Of a stretch of DNA of 64,000 nt, positions 58,871 through 64,000 are shown piece after piece (within the stretch, counting starts at the first letter, position 1; every line of letters begins with the position of its first letter). The stretch is from Halisarca cf. caerulea (Eukaryota > Porifera > Demospongiae > Chondrillida > Halisarcidae). Where the stretch lies: assembly GCA_963170055.1 (NCBI GenBank), contig CAUJGJ010000129.1:881701-945700 (forward strand), written 5' to 3'. The translations under genes were made by a program, and so were the position numbers. The notes beneath the pieces are model-generated. The model did no database searches. It was not told where the DNA came from and saw only the letters and a program-made list of their open reading frames with translations.

Positions 58871-59808
58871 CTCCTACCTTCTGCTGTTACAACCTCTCTA
58901 GGAAATTGTGAGGGCTTGAGGTTCCTGTGCTCCTTGCCGCCCTACAGACAGGTATTTTTTTTCCATTGAGGAAAAAGACAGCATTCAGCAATCCTTGAGG
59001 AGTATCGGAATTCAAAATACCTTTAGCCCACAGCTGTTCCACTTCATCTTCAGTTACGGCTTCCGTCTTCTTGGACAAGCAGCCAACCCCTTGAGAATGT
59101 AGTTTACAGTAGAGCACGTCAGGGAGTTTTTTCAGAGGAAGAAATTCTGACTATACCATGGGGTGTGCTGGTGACTCAGTAGGCTAGCACTGAAAGTTAA
59201 GCAGATAGCAGAGGGAACCACTCCACCTGCATGTGTGCCATTTGTCATCTTTTTCCCTGCACCCCCCTGCCACCAACCTGGGAACAGATGAGAAGATGAC
59301 CTACGGTAGCCACCAAACAATAACTTTAATTTGATTTAATTTTGATTGTGTGTGTGGGTGAGTGTATGGGATACTGGGTGCCTTAGGAGTAGCCTCAGGC
59401 TAATGGCCCACCCAGTTAAAATAAGTTATTATTATTATTATTTTATCATAAGGTTGATTGATATCTTCTTCTCCCAAAAATGGTTCTGAAGACCAATTAA
59501 GTAATGGTGTATAGTCCTGGGTGGATAACGAGTTCCATCTTTGTGATTTTTGTAAAAAAGCGGCAAAGCCACTTGCAAAGCTCTGCATAGTTGTCTGTTA
59601 AAAGGACATCCTCCAGGACTTCTTGATCAGGCATGGTTGAATTGTGTTCTTCGCGCCATTCTTGGAACAGTTTTGTGCATTTGCTGGTATCCAGCAAAGT
59701 ATTCCTCGGGATATAACCACGTCTGAGCTCCGCGAGATTGTCTTCCTCAATATCAAAGTCAAACCTTTTATTCTTCGTCGACATGCTAACACCTGATACA
59801 TGGATCAA
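58871..59808 (-). pseudogene. DUF3504 (Crypton-related recombinase-like) gene, interrupted and frameshifted
   Basis: Minus strand. N-terminal part (59808 to about 59455): YIPRNTLLDTSKCTKLFQEW, EDVLLTDNYAELCKWLCRFF, then in a shifted frame YPPRTIHHYLIGLQNHFWEK. C-terminal part (59117 to 58875): CKLHSQGVGCLSKKTEAVTE, DEVEQLWAKGILNSDTPQGL, LNAVFFLNGK, then in another frame GGKEHRNLKPSQFPREVV. These blocks are in the order of DUF3504 proteins (KIAA1958, ZMYM and QRICH1 relatives), whose domain derives from Crypton tyrosine recombinases. A SINE-like insertion separates the halves, and there are at least two frameshifts and a stop before GGKEH. Dead copy of a dispersed element or gene family. Confidence 0.72.
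59155..59455 (+). mobile_element. SINE-like insertion in the DUF3504 relic
   Basis: About 300 bp that break the recombinase reading. The 5' part (GTGCTGGTGACTCAGTAGGC, TAGCACTGAAAGTTAAGCAG) recalls a tRNA A-box region; the 3' part CTGGGTGCCTTAGGAGTAGC is shared with 28815-28860; it ends in TTATTATTATTATTATTTT. The B box is not convincing, so the tRNA origin is tentative. Confidence 0.5.
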
Positions 59809-59898
59809 GGAGAACTGAAATCATAGATGCTGCACTCCAGCAAACATAATAACAGAAGGGTTTCCCGCTTTTTTTTTTCAACGTTTATTAGGCGATAA

Positions 59899-60020
59899 AT
59901 AGGTTACTGCATGCCTCACTCATGAGAGATCATATTTACTGCACTCGCCCTCGGGCGCTTCACGCCTTTGGGCTTGAGCAGTAAATTCAATACCTCCTTT
60001 GGAGGCATGTAGTAACCTAT
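59899..60020. mobile_element. 122-bp foldback element
   Basis: ATAGGTTACTGCATGCCTC on the left and GGAGGCATGTAGTAACCTAT on the right are inverted with one mismatch. The centre has CTCGCCCTCGGGCGCTTCAC, like the foldback at 17677-17790. Confidence 0.65.
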
Positions 60021-60034
60021 AAAATATTTGTATA

Positions 60035-60366
60035 CCGTATGTGCTCAAATTTTCGCAGGATGAAACTTTCGCGGTTGGCCGATATTCAATATTTTCGCAG
60101 TTTTTATTTTCGCGGATCCCCCTTTAATCCTTCCTACATTTAGCCTTTTACTGACCAAACTTCGTTAGTTTGGGGATAAGTTGTTTTTTTTTAAAAAGAG
60201 CGAAGGCACTGCGGTACTTCTCCACAACTCCTCTTCTTTTGACGGCCATCTTGATCAATGCACAAGAGCTTGACCTAATTTTTCTCGGGCTTTAAATATT
60301 TGCACATGGCTTCCAATCTGCGAAAACTGCTAAAGTTTCATCCCGCAAAAATTTCAGCGCATACGG
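60035..60366. mobile_element. MITE, CCGTA family, copy 3
   Basis: Left CCGTATGTGCTCAAATTTTC and right AAAATTTCAGCGCATACGG are inverted, TA at 60033-60034 and 60367-60368. Subterminal CTTTCGCGG and TTTATTTTCGCGG repeats as in the other copies. 332 bp. Confidence 0.8.
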
Positions 60367-60945
60367 TATCCATAGCAATCAATCCCTGATGCTCCTGAAA
60401 GCATCTGATTGATTCCCAGAATCTTTGGTACTCTAGTTGGTCAGTTGGGGGTTCACAGGGTAAGATTTCGTATTCAATTCAATTTAGCGATTTTCGCTCA
60501 GAATTCTCTGCATACGTGAATTTATTGCAGGAACGTTCGCACCTTGAGCAAGAGACGCTACAGGGCTGCATATTATTCCCCACAGTATCAGCTTGTCTGC
60601 ATACGGCCGCCTTATGGAATAATAGTGGGAACATCAGCTCCGACCTGCAGCAAAAACGTTACAGGACTGCAGCTTTTAATGGGGAAATAGCAAACAATTG
60701 TTTGAGAGAGATAATTAGGGGTAGCTTACCTGATTGCTAGACAGGCTCCTCGGCAAAGATCAGATGAATCATTTCCATTTTTATTGTACATACAAAATGG
60801 CGGAATGGGTGTGGCTATGCGGAATTACCCCACCCCAGTATCCCATTTTACCTATATGACCTGTCCTAACGAGGCGTCTTGCATTCCTATATGTAGCCCT
60901 AGTATGTATATATATATGTATACATAAATATTTATGGATGTATAT
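60367..60945. other. Unassigned region
   Basis: A 74-codon + strand ORF at 60516-60740 (CLHTAALWNNSGNISSDLQQ) has no recognised family. Nothing else seen. Confidence 0.35.
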
Positions 60946-61291
60946 GGATAATTCCGTAGAGCTGAATTTGTCTGTTCGCAAACTCCTCCTGCAACTCAAG
61001 TGCAATCGACATGAAAAGCGGCACACATTCGAGGGGACTCATGGGGAGTGTCATGGTGGGGTAGACACAAGGCGATTCTCCCCACCCGAGAAGAGCACCG
61101 CAAAAGTTTTCTCCGTGTGGGAAAGACGCCTTCGTAAGCGTTTACGGAATGCGTATGCGGTATTCCGGAGACTAGGTATACTTCGCAAAGGTGCAACAAA
61201 TTCTGCTTATTGCCAGAGTTTAGGGGAGGTGGAAGATTAGACGAACGATTGTCTTGACGGCTAAGGCACAACGCCTCCATGGCACTTAAAT
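60946..61291 (+). repeat. ~350-bp direct repeat, copy 1
   Basis: From ATAATTCCGTAGAGCTGAAT to ACGCCTCCATGGCACTTAAA. It matches 62877-63237 along its whole length with scattered substitutions and small indels. Both copies contain GAGTGTCATGGTGGGGTAGA and GGAATGCGTATRCGGTATTC. Confidence 0.85.
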
Positions 61292-61347
61292 ACAAGAGTT
61301 CAGGGCAGGCGGACAAAGGGTAGACTGAGACATATCAGTGTATCGCA

Positions 61348-61566
61348 TTGGCGCAAGAACAACGCAGCAACGATAGAACCCCCTCGGATAGTGAGCTGCC
61401 TTTCCAGTTTAAAAGACTGCAGTTCTCTTTTCGACCCTGTTTTGCAATGACAGTTAGTAAAGCACAAGGGCAAAAACTGCAAGAAGTAGGCATTGACTTG
61501 AGTACTCCATTTTTTGCCATGGGATGCTGTATGTTCTACAGCCAAGGAGTGGATCATGTAACTTGA
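61348..61566 (+). pseudogene. PIF1/Helitron-type helicase C-terminal fragment
   Basis: The frame (72 codons) reads LPFQFKRLQFSFRPCFAMTV, SKAQGQKLQEVGIDLSTPFF and GCCMFYSQGVDHV. 'FAMTxxKAQGQTL..VGI.L..P.F..G..Y.A.SR' is the motif V-VI region of PIF1-family SF1 helicases, including the helicase half of Helitron rolling-circle transposases. The final Ser-Arg of motif VI reads SQ, and the rest of the helicase and the Rep domain are absent. Remnant of a Helitron or PIF1-like gene. Confidence 0.68.
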
Positions 61567-61639
61567 TCAGTAGTGATGCATGCACCAGGCAGAATTACTA
61601 GGTGTGCACAAATAAGTGCAGAACCTCGCGATCGAGCCT

Positions 61640-62445
<806 letters not shown>

Positions 62446-62876
62446 GGTTCTATCCAATGGGGGGCAGGGGGGAAGCTTCAACATGCATGTACACCAGACT
62501 CTCCTTCCACCCCCTAAAAAATTCCAACTGCAAATTGCTTTCACCGAAAGGTATTCTCTATCCGCACCCCAACCCGAGCATTGACTCGCCTCGCTCCCAA
62601 ACGCTTTGTCAATCGAGCATTTCATTAACGAAAACAAACAGAAATGGGACAGAATCGCTAATTTGTACAGCCACGCAGGCCAAACGAGAGATCAGGTCCC
62701 AGCACAGCAGAAGTAATCAACCTCGCTTCACTCGGTAACTAGAAATATTGTCTCAAAGACGTTTTGCACTAATCATTTAAAATTTGTATTTTCATTTCTC
62801 ATGTTATAATACATGAACTACTCCTGCAACCGTATAGTACACAATTGACATTCCTGGAAACATAATAATCCATATA

Positions 62877-63237
62877 TATAATTCCGTAGAGCTGAATTTG
62901 TCAGTTCGCAAACTCCTCCTGCAGCTCAAGTGCGATCAACGTGAAACGCGCCACACTTTCGAGGAGCCTCATGGGGAGTGTCATGGTGGGGTAGACGAAA
63001 GGTGATTCTTCCCTCCCGAGAAGAGCGCCGCAAGGATTTTCTCTGTGTGGAAAAGACGCCATGTTTTCGAAAGTGTTTACGGAATGCGTATACGGTATTC
63101 CGAAGATTAGACGTACTTCGCAATGGTGCAACCCTTCGATTTCTGCTTATTGCAAGAGTTTAGGGTAAGTGGGAGACTAGACGAACGATTTTCTTGACGG
63201 CTAAGGTGCAACGCCTCTACGGCACTTAAGTTAAGGG
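62877..63237 (+). repeat. ~350-bp direct repeat, copy 2
   Basis: ATAATTCCGTAGAGCTGAAT to ACGCCTCTACGGCACTTAAG, same orientation as copy 1 and about 1.59 kb downstream of its end. A run of ATATATA precedes both copies. Confidence 0.85.
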
Positions 63238-64000
63238 TGAGCGAATACTGTCCTGACCGCGGGTAGCGAATACTGTCCTGACCGCAGGACAGGTATTCCA
63301 AATACTACCCAGTGCGGCTTCTTTGATGTATGACGTCATTGGAAGATATATACATATATATATATAAGCTCTTGCCTTCTTCAGGGAGATTGGTAAACGT
63401 TTGAGATTAAAGACCAATGATCTTCAATCATTTTTCACCTATGTCAATGTATTAATGTATATGTTCAGAAATTCAATTGTGTGTCTGATTTGGGTTCCAG
63501 TTCTGGATCCCCTTGATAGTTTTTTTGCTGTTTTTTTTTGTTTGTCTGGTCATGCAGTGTTTACTTCCTAGTTTCTCTGTTTTTTTCTTTTCTGTATAAC
63601 ACATATTTATAATTAAAATAGTTATATATATATACGAGGGCTCCTCTTTTCATATACCATATCCTCTCTAAAAATTCGGCAACCTTCGCATATAGGGAAA
63701 TTTTCATCATCTGATTAGAATAGAATACATTCAAGCAAAATGGTCAGCGTTAACCAAAATATAGAATTATCAGACGAATTTATAGAATAGATGACAAATA
63801 TTTAGAGATCTGTTTAAAAGGCTATTTTTCAGTTTAAGTGTGAACAACGATTCACGGTTATTACATTTAGCAGGATTTTAGGTGTACAAACTTTTGAGTA
63901 GACTTCATTTGCCCAAAGCAGTCAGTAATCAAAGATACTGTGTCATGCAGAATCCATGACTAATTCTTGTGAAACCTTCAATGCTGACACCATTAAGTAA
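63238..64000. other. Non-coding end of window
   Basis: Contains a 20-bp direct repeat, GCGAATACTGTCCTGACCGC (63241 and 63268), with a GCAGGACAG inversion after it, and poly-T-rich sequence. No further HELZ-like exon recognised. Confidence 0.45.

Overview
The window is eukaryotic and almost certainly from an invertebrate animal. It is AT-rich, rich in dinucleotide and poly-G repeats, crowded with transposable elements, and holds one clearly spliced animal gene with GT-AG introns. The TE mix (endonuclease-domain LINEs, a tyrosine-recombinase element, a DUF3504 relic, a Mutator-like element, Tc1/mariner copies and many small inverted-repeat elements) would fit a sponge or another early-branching marine animal, but nothing here fixes the species.

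Layout. 1-11.1 kb: three satellite arrays (periods about 134, 147 and 140 bp) that share a core motif, switch orientation, and are broken by inverted-repeat elements, including three copies of a family with 2-bp target duplications. 11.3-18.6 kb: a decayed RecQ-like fragment, a long (TA)n tract, an RT-like fragment, and a tyrosine-recombinase relic split by an endonuclease-bearing LINE. 19.3-25.9 kb: one roughly 1.25-kb repeat ('composite repeat X') swollen by at least five nested insertions, including a decayed but nearly complete RT-encoding LINE.

26.2-56.8 kb: the one convincing host gene, the first 14 coding exons of a HELZ/HELZ2-type RNA helicase on the + strand. All exon phases match, giving about 791 codons without a stop. 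It encodes three CCCH fingers, one U1-type C2H2 finger, the HELZ central region and the Walker A motif. The rest of the helicase core must lie beyond base 64000, because no DEAA-box exon is found in the last 7 kb. Its introns are a transposon archive: a Tc1-type element (33704-35375) with a foreign ORF in place of part of its transposase, a Mutator-like element (46005-48415) with long inverted repeats, an exact 10-bp target duplication and a SWIM-finger ORF, a 1.63-kb near-perfect palindrome (49058-50687), two further copies of composite repeat X, and many small TA-target elements.

56.8-64 kb: microsatellites, a 36-bp coding-type minisatellite, a DUF3504 recombinase relic interrupted by a SINE-like insertion, a PIF1/Helitron helicase tail, and a pair of roughly 350-bp direct repeats flanking large (CA)n blocks. 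No rRNA, tRNA or CRISPR features were seen.
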